From Eutreptiella sp. 'Long Island Sound 2002' (taxonomy: Eukaryota; Euglenozoa; Euglenophyceae; Eutreptiales; Eutreptiaceae), in assembly GCA_964036045.1 (NCBI GenBank), contig OZ038382.1, forward strand, positions 149,246,961-149,310,960: a DNA stretch of 64,000 nucleotides, read 5' to 3'. Every line of letters starts with the position of its first letter. Within the stretch, counting starts at the first letter, position 1. Made by a program: the position numbers and the translations under genes. The notes under the pieces are model-generated. The model saw nothing but the letters and a program-made list of their open reading frames with translations, did not search any database and was not told where the DNA came from. This document shows positions 22,301 to 32,305 of the stretch, in pieces.

Positions 22301-24748
22301 GGCGTAGGAAGCTGGAACCTTGTATATTGAAGTAAGTAGTGAGATGGGTCTGTAGTTGGAGGGAATTTGAGGGTCACCTTTCTTAAAGAGAGGGATGACT
22401 TTGGCGCGAAGCCATTGGTTTGGTATGGGGTTGTGAAGGAAGTAGGAGCAAGCTGAGAAAAGGAAGTGTTTGATGTGAGGTGGGGAGATGTTGAAGAGGA
22501 AGAAGTTGGTCTCGTCTAGGCCTGGTGCTGTAGTGGGGTTTGCCGAGGCAAGGATGTTGTCGAAGAGGTCCTTGGTGGAAGAAGGGCTTTGGTGGTCTGC
22601 GGGAATGGAGGGGGAGTTTGCCATTAGTTCGTTGATAAGGTTTGGTTCCATGTTGAAGTCCTTCGGTCCCCCAAGGGTGGCAAAGGTTTCTCCCATTGTC
22701 CGGCACAGGAGGTTGGGGTCTGTGATGATGTTGCCTTTGTCGTCTCTCAAAGTGATGGGAGTGTGGCTCTGGGGAGTGGTGAGGTTGCTGATGGCTCGTT
22801 TTAAGTTGTATCCCTTTATAAGACAGTGGTGCATGTATTTAGTTCTTTTCTGGTTTAGTTTGTCACGCCATGTGTTTAGTTTTTTCTGGAATTTTTGTGT
22901 TGTGTGAGTTGTGATGGGTTTGCTTAAGTCGATGGAGTTGATGTCTGTGGAAAAGGATTTTTCCAAGGATGTGGGTTTGTGGGAGTGTTGTGTGTGCGTG
23001 ATGGATCTGTAGGTCTCAGTGATGGAGGAGAGAAGGGAGTTTAACGTAGTGGAGAGAGTGTCTGGGTCAGTGTCGCGGGGAATGTTGCTGTGTTGTTTGC
23101 ACCAGGCGTCAATCGGGGAGAGGAGGTCAGAAAACTGTTTTCGTTGCTCTTGGTTAAGTGATTTGAACCGAATGGAGGGTTTTGGGGTGTGGTGTATGTT
23201 TATTGGGTTGGTGGCAAGAGTGATATAGGTGGAGACAGGATGATGATCGGAGGAGAAATTGTTAGTGTGGATGTGGGTTTTCAAAGGTTGAAATGAGGTG
23301 TGGAAAGAGTGTGAAGTGAGGATGAGGTCAATGCGTGATTGATTGGGCAAACAGTTTGAGGCGTACCGTGTGAAATGGGTTGAGTCTGGGTTCTCTTTGC
23401 GAAAAAGGTCGATGAGGGAGACATCAACGATGTTTTCGGGAAGAAGTTGGTCTTGGAGCCAAGGCCATTGTTTAATGTGTTTGATGTTTTGGGTGTCGAG
23501 GTGAGGTTGGGTGTGGGAGTTAAAGTCACCTAGTATGGTGTGAAGAGGGAATTTGTTTAACAGTGAGTCAAGGATGCGTTCCATTTTTCGTGTGAGAGCG
23601 GCGTGGTATGTCTTGTAAAGGCAGATGAGTGCAAACGTAGGGTATCCAGGGAGAGAGATTTGTATGGCAGTGATGGTACCTTCCGAGTGTGTGTGGAAGA
23701 TGAGTTTTGTGAAAGGACTGATGTAAGATGGGACAAGGATTGCTGTTCCGTTGGAGTTGGTGGTGGCGCCACAGTAAAAAGTAGTGAGGCCCAGGTTGGG
23801 TGGAGGGGTGGGCTTTTCCAGGATTTCTTGAAGGCAGAGTATGTCGGTGTGTGTCTGAAGGTGTTGCGCAATGCTGGCGTTTGTCGTGTCCTTTCGTTTT
23901 TGTATGTTGTGAGTTGTAAGTTTGAGATGTGTTTTGGTGATGACAGTGTTTTGAGGAGGCGGTGGCTGAGCGAGGTGTTGTTTCGTTTTTAAAGTTGGAA
24001 TTCTGGAGAGGGAGGGACGTGCGGAGGGTGGGTTACACATTTTTAATGTCAGAGTTGGGGGGGGGGGGGCCTGACGTGGGTGTGTGGGGAGGATGGTTGT
24101 GAGATGGTGTTGTGAGCTGAGAGTATTTCGATTGCCCTGTGACAGACTGGATAGCTGGGTGTTGGCGCTTGCAGGAGACCAATTTTTCAGGCGGCGGCTG
24201 ACACCAAAACAAGCTGGATTTGAGGACAACGGGCGTGAGCTGATTCCATGGATCGGAGTGCCATGGAATATGGTCCAGACTGGCGTAGAGGCCTTTGGCC
24301 TGGGAAAACGACGAGAGCAGGAGGCTTTCAGGTTCTGGTTGGAAAGAGTATAGCATCTTCCTTTAGGCGAGGCCTGCGACTTGCTTGCATTGGTACCATA
24401 ACAAAGGAAAGGAGCATGTACCATGGTGTAGGCGGCATTTGAATGAAGTCCAGGCTGGGGCTTCCACCAGGGTTCTGTTGCTTGTTCTGGGACTCCTTTG
24501 CAACTCTTCAAAAAGGCGAAAGCTGGGACCAGTTTGCATAAATAGTGCTCGATCCCATCGATGCGTAGAGCAAAATACTGTGAATCCGTTGGCTTTTCTT
24601 GTTGTAAAAGGAGAGGTTGATTCCGATGCCGTAGATCCTGGAGGCAATGTGGTAGTAGTTGAACAGCAGGAAATAGATTCACCAGCATACTTGAATATGG
24701 GCAGCAGCGGATAATTAGCACTTGGTACTGGCGTTTGTATTCACCCAA
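19301..24748 (-). pseudogene. LINE ORF2: APE endonuclease, reverse transcriptase, RNase H
   Basis: The endonuclease spans about 23930-23210: Asn in THNIQKR, Glu in CLQEI, LGDFNSH, RIDLIL and SSDHHP are the AP-endonuclease motifs. The RT spans about 22400-21600: SNYRPISLL, LYLDLNKAFNSVPH, GLRQGCPLSPILF and the catalytic AFIDDLAL near 21870. RNase H follows near 20700: IIYTDGSNN, Glu in YPAEIYSV, Asp in PIDNLS, and KGHVDILGNEIAD. A C..C..H..C zinc finger (CPMCSLIH...LSYC) lies near 20000. A TGA near 20370 splits RNase H from the C-terminus. The product would nick target DNA and copy its own RNA there. The 5' end of ORF2 lies beyond chromovirus A; its frame upstream of the endonuclease is unclear. 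Confidence 0.9.
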
Positions 24749-24767
24749 ATTGTTCTAACGGGTTAAA

Positions 24768-25477
24768 GAAAGATGTCCTTGAATTATGCCCTAGGTCTTT
24801 TGATGTATTCCTGCAGGTTTTGTAGTTGAAAACCCCAAACCAAAGCAGCAAGTAGAGCAAGGACTGAATGTGGATCGAATCAATGATTGGTTTTGGAATC
24901 CAGTGTAACACAGAAGGGCTGCAGATAGACAAAGCAGGTTTATGCACATAGATTCAATCACAAATGGATAATACAAAAGATTTTACATGAAAGTTGGTCA
25001 GACTCTAGCCTCAGAGGTTGCATTAGGCACTTCATGTGCACTCTCCTGGGTGAAATGGTGCTGGTTAGGACTGAGAGGCATAGATGTCAGGACCACACAG
25101 AAAATGACTTGGCCAAGCAACTGAATTCAGAAACAGTTACAAAGTCGGACCACAATAAGTGGTAGAAACAATTGAGTATAGGGGTCTTGGGGTGGGAGAC
25201 CACTTAGGCTTAACCACCAAGGCCAACAAGCATGAAATGCCTGTTTTATTTTGGTATGTCCTCCATGAAGGAAGGTACCTCCGCTCAGTTGAGTGGTAGG
25301 GGTGAACTTCATGGGGGGGCTAGGGTCACAACCCTAGTTACATTGAGAAAGTGTACTTTAGGCAACAAAAGAGAGATAAAAACACTTAAGTTTGTCTTAG
25401 CATCAACAAAAGGGTTTTGGAGGGGGCTTGGCCTGGATCAAGCCCTCCAATAAAGACATGGCAGTGGCTTTTTCTTA
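24768..25477 (-). repeat. 3' LTR of chromovirus A
   Basis: Begins at GAAAGATGTCC and ends at ...TTTTTCTTA on the plus strand. It matches the other LTR over its whole length. The adjoining plus-strand sequence CTCCCCCCTGG (25478-25488) is a purine tract on the coding strand and the probable start point of plus-strand DNA synthesis. Diverged copies of the same LTR family occur at 43474-44186 and 61716-62210. Confidence 0.85.
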
Positions 25478-25714
25478 CTCCCCCCTGGAGTACTAGTTCA
25501 TGAAGCTAGTAGGACCAAGGAAAAAGGCTCAAATATTCCCACAATTACCTCATAAAATGCATTAAACTTACCAAAAACATCCTCATCACTTCAGAGAAGC
25601 CTATCACACTGTAGGGACCCTTGAAAAACAGTGTAATGTACCGTGAATGATGTCCCTTCGAAGGGGCATTTTTCAAAAGTTGCCGGCGTGCGGCGAAAAC
25701 TTTACGAAAAAGTT

Positions 25715-25787
25715 TGGGGGTAGTGGGGTTTGAACCCAGGACTCCCTCCCTAGAGCACATATGCTTGCCCACTAGGGTACAGTCGAA
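25715..25787 (-). other. tRNA-like segment with A and B boxes
   Basis: On the minus strand TACCCTAGTGG matches the Pol III A box (TAGCTCAGTGG-like) and GGTTCAAACC matches the B box. The two starts are 43-44 nt apart, the spacing found in tRNA genes. The T stem pairs four of five positions, but the acceptor ends do not pair, so this is not a functional tRNA. The copy in chromovirus B (44424-44497) keeps both boxes. It may be a fossil tRNA or the head of a SINE in the 3' UTR ancestor. Confidence 0.4.
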
Positions 25788-26772
25788 CGCTCTAATGCGG
25801 ACAGCTATCGCCGTATAAACAGCGTTTTAGTATACGTCCTGACCAAGGGCCAGGGCGGAGCAATACTCCCAATGGAGGACACAAACCCCCAGGAGCTGGA
25901 AAAAATAGGAAATGGAACCAGCAAGGAGTGATTCCTGCGGTTTAGCGGAAGGGGTTGCGATTTAGCAAGTGAAATCGTTAAAAATCGACGAAACCACGCG
26001 GGAAATCGTCATTTTTACACATAACTCAAAGTCGCAGTCAAGCGCAAAGGAAGCGGACTCCAAGAAAAGGGTTGCGCAAGCGTAAACGGCTTTTGGAAAA
26101 GAAGGTATGAGCCGTAGTTTTTAAAGTTTTAAAGAAAACTTTTGCACAGTTGCATCAAAATTCTTATAAACTTCAGAGTCAAGTATTCAAATTCAGCCGA
26201 CACCACAGAGCTGGTCAACAACTGATCTCTCAGGTATGTCAGTGTCACCTCACACTCACGCATTGCGCTCATGTTGGTTGTTCCGTCAAAACGTTAGGGT
26301 TGTCAACGCTGTGCTCGTTGGGGGTTCAGGTGTTCTTCTCTCGTGCTCTGCACAGGTAAAAGCAGGAATGAAAGGTATGTGATGCGAATGGAGCGCGCAG
26401 CGCGCACGTAGGGTTAGAATATGCGCTGTGCTCGCGATGCATGTGCCTAATCGAGGCATCCACACGCTGTGACGCTTTACCTGTATTCGAAATTTCACCC
26501 TTGTTTTCTTCCTCACAGGTAAGTACAGAAAGCGTTTGTTCGTGTGCGGCCGTGGCGTTAAAGTTGAGTTGCTTAAAACGCTTAGGTTTGTTTTGTGCTC
26601 GTTTCAATTCGGCATTCACACGATGCATGGTGAGTAAGGTAGGTTAGCCCAGGAGGAGCTCACCTCCTGGTTGAGTCAGTGGTTCAGCCTCCCTTCCCTG
26701 CGTGCACATGATGCATTAAAGGGTAGGCCACGCGAATTGCGCACGGTAAACCTTGTTTAGGTTACCCAGAGG

Positions 26773-26933
26773 CTCCTCGGTACGTTCTTTAAGAGAACCC
26801 GAGGAGTTTCTTAAAGCTTGCTTGCTTGACAGGGGTAGCTGATCCGTCAGCGTGTTTGCGAACAGTGTATTATAGGTCACACTGAGAAGGGTATAATACC
26901 TGGAGTGTGGCTTGGTTCCTCCGTCGCAAACAC
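26773..26933 (-). other. Candidate structured RNA/DNA element with covarying stems (copy A)
   Basis: Hairpin: 26773-26780 pairs with 26799-26806 (8 bp) and 26784-26788 with 26794-26798 (5 bp), leaving a 5-nt loop. Second module: outer stem 26852-26861 with 26924-26933 (10 bp, perfect). Inside it lie two interleaved stems: 26867-26874 with 26892-26899 (8 bp) and 26878-26883 with 26904-26909 (6 bp). The order a-b-a'-b' implies a pseudoknot or two alternative hairpins. The copy in chromovirus B keeps the pairings through compensatory changes with identical internal spacing. Pairing can be read on either strand; the element is transcribed from the minus strand. Function unknown. Confidence 0.6.
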
Positions 26934-28181
26934 CCCTTCATTTGCCTCTGTTGTACAGGTGGGAGAGGTTAAGGGTGATTGGTGCACGCAGCAGCTGCCT
27001 TCGGCGGCTACCATTTTTCTGCCCCAGCAAAACAGGGGCGCTGATCACAAATCAAATCACTGTGCCTCAGCCAATACTGGCGAGGGCAGTTCGACCTCAA
27101 CGACATCTGCGCTGTGCACGCAACGAGAGCACCCCTTCCCTCCAAGCCCTAGCAGGGGAAACGCGTTGTGGCGTCCCCTGTTAGGCCACAGCTGCTTAGG
27201 AGCGCTGTGTTCCTTGTCTTCTTGACAGGAGGGCCATTAGGGCCTGAGTGAACTTCGACTGCAGCACCCAGTAGCGTGTGTAGGGGTTAGGGTCAGCAGG
27301 CCTGGCAGGAGGTGAGTGCAAGTGATGAGTGCTCACCCTGCCTTCGAAGGCCGGTGCTGGCGTTAGTGAGTGTAGTGTAGTGGTGTCTCCTGTCCCGCGT
27401 GCTTTTCCTCGTGGGCAGGGGAGTGCGTTAGCTTTTGGCCTGTAGCAAAAATGGGCGTTTTGTATGCCCTTAGCACACTTGGCCACCCCTTCCCTCTTAG
27501 TAGGTAGGGCTTGTGCCGTCCTACCCCAAGGATAGGCGCCAGCACCGAAATTGGGCGCCATAGGAGTGGTAATAGTACCTGATTAGGACCTTCGGTCCGA
27601 CGTCAGCGAAGCCCGGTCTCCCGGAGCCACGCTGGGGAGAGAAGTGAGACACATACAGACATACGTAGCACACTTAGGGGTATGGTAATCCCTGTAAGGA
27701 AGGGTAGAACCCCACGGGTCTGGACCAGTTAGGGGTCCTAACTTTGGGCTCGCTTGTCCTCAAGGAGGGAAGACACACCTTGCCTCATAACACCTTGCTT
27801 GTCATTCCCCCCTGGTGTAGTAAGCCACCGTTTTTTGTTGGCTCACCAAGGTCATCACATTAGGGCAGTACCCATGCAACACATGGTCAACAAGGCACAC
27901 ACTTGCTGGGTGGCTGCAATCAAGATAAGCGGCCACCTGGCTCACACTGGCAACCATAGGCATGGGTCTGCAGGGCACAGACAGGGTCAGTGCAGTGCTC
28001 AGTATGCAGTAGTCTGTGAAAAACCAATGGCCTTCAGCCAGGGAGTGGTTGTCACGGGGGGCTAACGGTCCTGTCCTGCGATGCAATGCGGGGCAACTGT
28101 GACAACTGCTCTTACAGCCATACACAGGCACGTCTGCAGAAGAGTGCTCACTGCACCTGTCAGTAGACTGACACAGGGTTA

Positions 28182-31100
28182 TTAGCTGCGCTTCTTACGC
28201 TGGGACATAGTCTCAGCACGGGTTAGGAGCGGCCCCTCGTTGTTCTCACCGAGGTAAGTGCGGATTAAAGGGTTGATACTCCCATCTGGTTGTATGAAGG
28301 CTGACATAGGTTCCCAGGTCGCCTCAGACAACCCATAGCCATCCCACAGGGTAAGGAATTTCCAGCCCTGTTTTTACTCGTGGCGAGCAATACCTGCAAC
28401 CACGTAGTAACCATCAACTGCCATCTCATCGGCAGTCATCTCTTCGAGTTCGTCTGCCTCCTCTGGACTGGCAGCGTTCTCTAGGTCTATACGTTCAATC
28501 TCACTGTCGCTGAGGCGCCACTCATCCCAAGACAAGTTGTCAGGGGAGTGATAGTGCCTCAATTGCTTAGGTGCACACAGCAGTTCACCACCAAGACTCG
28601 GACTGCACCTGACATGGATCCTGGATCCATCTATCCTGATGATACGATAGGGTCCAAAGTAAGGGTCCTGTAGGCAGTTACGTGCCCAGGAGGGTAGGCG
28701 TGAATGGTGTACCAAAACAAGGTCACCAACCTTGAAGCTGGCAGGTCGCCGTAGGCGGTTCCGTCGGCTCTGTTCACGGTCACGAATGTGCCTCAGGTTA
28801 GTACCAGCCTGGTTAGCCAGAGACTGCTTGTGTTCCAGCCAATCTCCCACAGGGCTCTTGAAGTCCTCAGGAAAGGGGGTTTTGAAGAACCAAGCAGGTC
28901 GTCCTCCATGGAACAGTTCGTGGGGGGTGAAACCCGTAGAAGAGCTCCGCTGTGAGTTCATGGACAGCACTGCCCAGGGCACTAGGCGTACCCAGTCCTT
29001 GGTGCGCTCCTGTTTCATCAGGATCCTTAAGTTTTGCTCCACCACACGGTTCTGTCTCTCACAGAGAGGGTTAGACGTGTGGGTATAGGGCACACCTGTG
29101 GTTACCCCCACGTTGAGGGCATTTAGCACTCGTTTGTACCACCCAGTGTCACTGCGGATGCGTACGTCCTCATCAGAGTGCACCTGCTTAGGTGCTCCAT
29201 AGGGTTCGAACCATTGTTCGACCAACATTTTCACAGTCTGCTCACCTGTGATTTTCTTATTGCAAGGGAACACACGGGTGAAGCGAGATAGACCACAGGT
29301 GACCACGAGGCAACTATCATAGCCGCCAAAGCGTGGTAGGCCGTGGATGTAATCCACGTAGAGAAGAGAGTTAGCACAGTAGGGTATGGGTAAGCTGGAG
29401 ATCAGGCCCCTATCCCTACTGTCGCTCTGCTTGCTGGCATGACAGCCACAAGCATCCACAATGGTCTGCATACGCGACCTCAGTTCAGTCAGGGTTAGAC
29501 TAGAGTAGAAACACTCATGGAAGAAGTCCACTGAGCGATTAGCGCCAGTGTGACCAGAACTGAGATGGGACCACTGTAGGCACCCATCCAGTCGTGCCTC
29601 AGGCACCACAATTCGGTCCTCGTAGAAGAGGTACTGATTGTTTTTATACCACTGGTGCCCGTCAATGACACGGGGTTCGAGACCAGTGCTGAGAATTTGG
29701 AGAATTTCTTCATACTCTGACTGATAGTCGGTTAGACTCCAACCCTCCAGGATTCCGGCAGTGCGCATGGACAGATCAAGCTGGACATCCATACGCTGGA
29801 AAGCCTCTTTGGCGAGCGCCTCAGAGCTCTCACCAATAAGCGCATCAAAGTTGTTGCGCGATATATAGTCAGACAGTTCATTCTTAATCCCGGGGATATG
29901 ATGCACTGTCAGCCTGAACTGGCTCAGGTAAGTCCACCGCCGTTTTAGCTTTGCTTTTTCAGGTGGTGGGCCCTTCTGAAAAGACTTCACAGGCTCCTGG
30001 TCACACAGCCAGACAATAGGGTTAGATCCCAGGAGTCGGGATTGTGACGACAGCACCAACATACCGGCCAGGAGTTCCTGGTCATAGGTGCTGTAGTTGG
30101 AACGCGCTTGGTTCCATTTCCAATTCCAGTGTCCCAGTGGCACCAGTCGCCACTCACTGGTAGGATAGTCATGTTTCAACGAACCATCACGGTTCAGTCC
30201 AGTAGTACGATAATGGCAGTGGGTTAGTTCAGCGGGGTTAAGCTCCTGCCATTGGTAGATCGTACCTCCCCCCCCTACATCACTGGCATCAGTGATCAGG
30301 ACTATCTCGCCCTCAGGGCGGGGCACTCCCAGGCAGTTGGTGGAGGCAATCTTCTTCTTCAACTCCTGGAAACACTCTTCCTCTCTGGAGGTCCATCTCC
30401 AGGGAGTAGTTTTCTTGATCAGGTCAGTGAGGGGTGCAGAGGAGTAGGTAAATTTGTGGATGTGACGCCGATAGAAATTACAGGCGCCCACAAAACTCCT
30501 CACATCGTGTAGACCCTTCTTAGGGTCATCGCAAATCTGCATGTCCTGTAGGGGCTGCATCTTAGACGCGGCTGGTTTCCACCAGCCATACCCCACGTCG
30601 AAACCTAAATACTCCATCTCCTCTTTCATAAACTCACATTTTCCGAGTTTGATTCGGAGATGGTTTTCTTGACAGACAGTGGAAAATTCACGGAGGAGAA
30701 GGTCATGGTCCTCTTTGGTATTAGTACCCAGACTCACGTCGTCGATGTGAGCCTCCATTTCTGCACCCCGAGAAATTAACTCTTGTACTAGAGGCCTGCG
30801 CCTCAGTATGTACAAAATTTTGTTCATAAGCTCCTGGAAGAGCGCTGGGGCATTAGCCACCCCGAAAGGCATAACCTTCCACTTGAATACACGACCCTTA
30901 GGGGTTATAAAGGCAAGCAGCTCCTGAGCTGCGGCGGTTAGGTCAACCTGCCAGAAACCAGAGCGTTTGTCCATTTTGGTCTTAGAACCGCATTTGGCAA
31001 TTTGCTCCAGGGTGTTTTCCATGTTAGGAATACTCCCTGAGTGGTTCTGGGTTTTCTTGTTGACCTCACCATAGTCTACAACAAGACGTAGGGCAGTCGA

Positions 31101-31751
31101 CCCTGGTTTAGCAACAAGGAAACAGGGACTGCAGTGATGGGGATAGTCCCCGTGTTTATACTCTTCAACGAGGCCAGCATCAATGCATTCTTGGATCTGG
31201 CGCTCGATTTCTTCAACCTGTTCCTGTGGAGCGGGATAGGGACGACGCCTCACTCGCGTCTTTTTGAATTCTGGTTTCAATTTCAAGTCCATCTGGACCA
31301 GTTTTTTACAAGAAAGGGGAGGCGGCAAGGCGCCGAACACCTCCTCATAGGTCATCAGCAGTTTCTTCAGGCGGGGGTCAAGGTTAAGACTCTCGAGTTT
31401 CTGAAGGAAATCCTCCACAGCATGGAGGTTGCTTTTTCCATGTTCTTTCTTTTTATGCCGATCAGCAGTTTCGGCAGGTACAGTACCATCGTCCCACTCA
31501 GGGGAACATTGCTGCCCATAGTGTAGAGAATACACTAGAGGTATCTCAGGATCAGGCAGCGTATAGGACTCAATGTCCTCCTCAGACCAGATGGAGTATT
31601 TCCAGGTCTGTCTGAGGTATTGCAGCCGCTCTTGGCGCTCAATACCTTCGGCCTTCAGGTACAACAGCCGTCGGAGTTCTTGAGTGTCATGCTCAGACAA
31701 TGGCATGTTATCAGCAGCAGGCCGTGCCAGAGCATCAGCACTCCGGGCCAC
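28182..31751 (-). pseudogene. Chromovirus A pol: RT, RNase H, integrase, chromodomain
   Basis: The frame is open for 1125 codons from 31751 to a TAA at 28374-28376, then continues in phase to the original stop at 28182-28184. RT: RLVVDYGEVNKKT, DKRSGFWQVDL, VMPFGVANAPALF and the catalytic box HIDDVS, with His in place of Tyr/Phe. RNase H: ITDASDVGGG, STYDQELLA, WLCDQEPV, HHIPGIKNELSDYISR. Integrase: HLSSGHTGANR with CGCH (zinc finger), then Asp in LLYVDYIHG, Asp in QVHSDEDVR and Glu in NPLCERQNRVV. The chromodomain begins AVDGYYVVAGIARHE and is cut by the TAA. Apart from this stop the enzyme domains look intact. Confidence 0.9.
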
Positions 31752-32305
31752 GGGCTAAACCTGTGTGCACAGGCTGCATGTGTAGCACTGGTTTCCCAAC
31801 AGAGGAAGCGGATTCAGAGGTTGACTCTAGATCTACCTCCTCTAGCAACAGCTGGGCCAGGAAAGCACTGTGTTTTAGGTCAACACAGCTGGGATCAACA
31901 GAGGGAATAGTGCTGGCGATATCAGACAGTTGGTCGTCAGCATCCCACTGCCAAACTCGCAGTGCAAAGAGTAAGGACGCTGTAGGGACAGCATTTTTAC
32001 CTGGGGGTTTCTTCTTAGAAAGTCGGTGCCAATGACGATGTCAAAGGCGTCAGTGTCCAACACTCTGCAGTGTTGGGTCACGGTTTCGTCGCCCAGACAT
32101 ATGGTCACATCGACCCCTCCCAAGGAATGGATGGTACGCCCATCCCCTACTCTTATGGCCACGGTCTTAGTTTTCCTGAAAGTTTTAAGCAGGCGCCGGG
32201 CCACTATGGAAAGTGTTGCACCGGTATCAAGCACTGCTCGAAAACCTGATCCCCGATTTTCACGAGGATCCAGAAAACCAAGTCCTCCTCTTCGGAGCCG
32301 CCCCC
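31752..32305 (-). pseudogene. Chromovirus A protease, frameshifted and followed by a deletion
   Basis: The active site LDTGATLSIVARRLL is present, with the flap-side strand and FDIVIGTDFLRRN near 32030. One base is missing before the active site relative to chromovirus B (the T/C run near 32255), so the segment is out of phase with the TAG-linked frame. After the protease the sequence jumps directly to the linker before RT: about 680 bp that B has at 50787-51466 are absent. Family role: maturation of the polyprotein. Confidence 0.8.

Larger units (their letters stand above)
25478..28181 (-). other. Long 3' UTR of chromovirus A
   Basis: About 2.7 kb lie between the pol stop and the polypurine tract, with no conserved frame. 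Chromovirus B has the counterpart at 44187-47049, alignable over its length. The region holds a tRNA-like segment (25715-25787), the covarying fold (26773-26933) and a stretch shared with C and D (about 27110-28000). The plus strand also carries repeated CAGGTAAG-like words near 26228, 26352 and 26514 that recur in B; they are antisense to the element. Confidence 0.7.

Noticed and set aside
26880-26910. TPP riboswitch (CTGAGA followed by a TAATACC-like word)
   Set aside because: The conserved thi-box core is missing, and the strand is opposite to that of the element. The pairing found is different.
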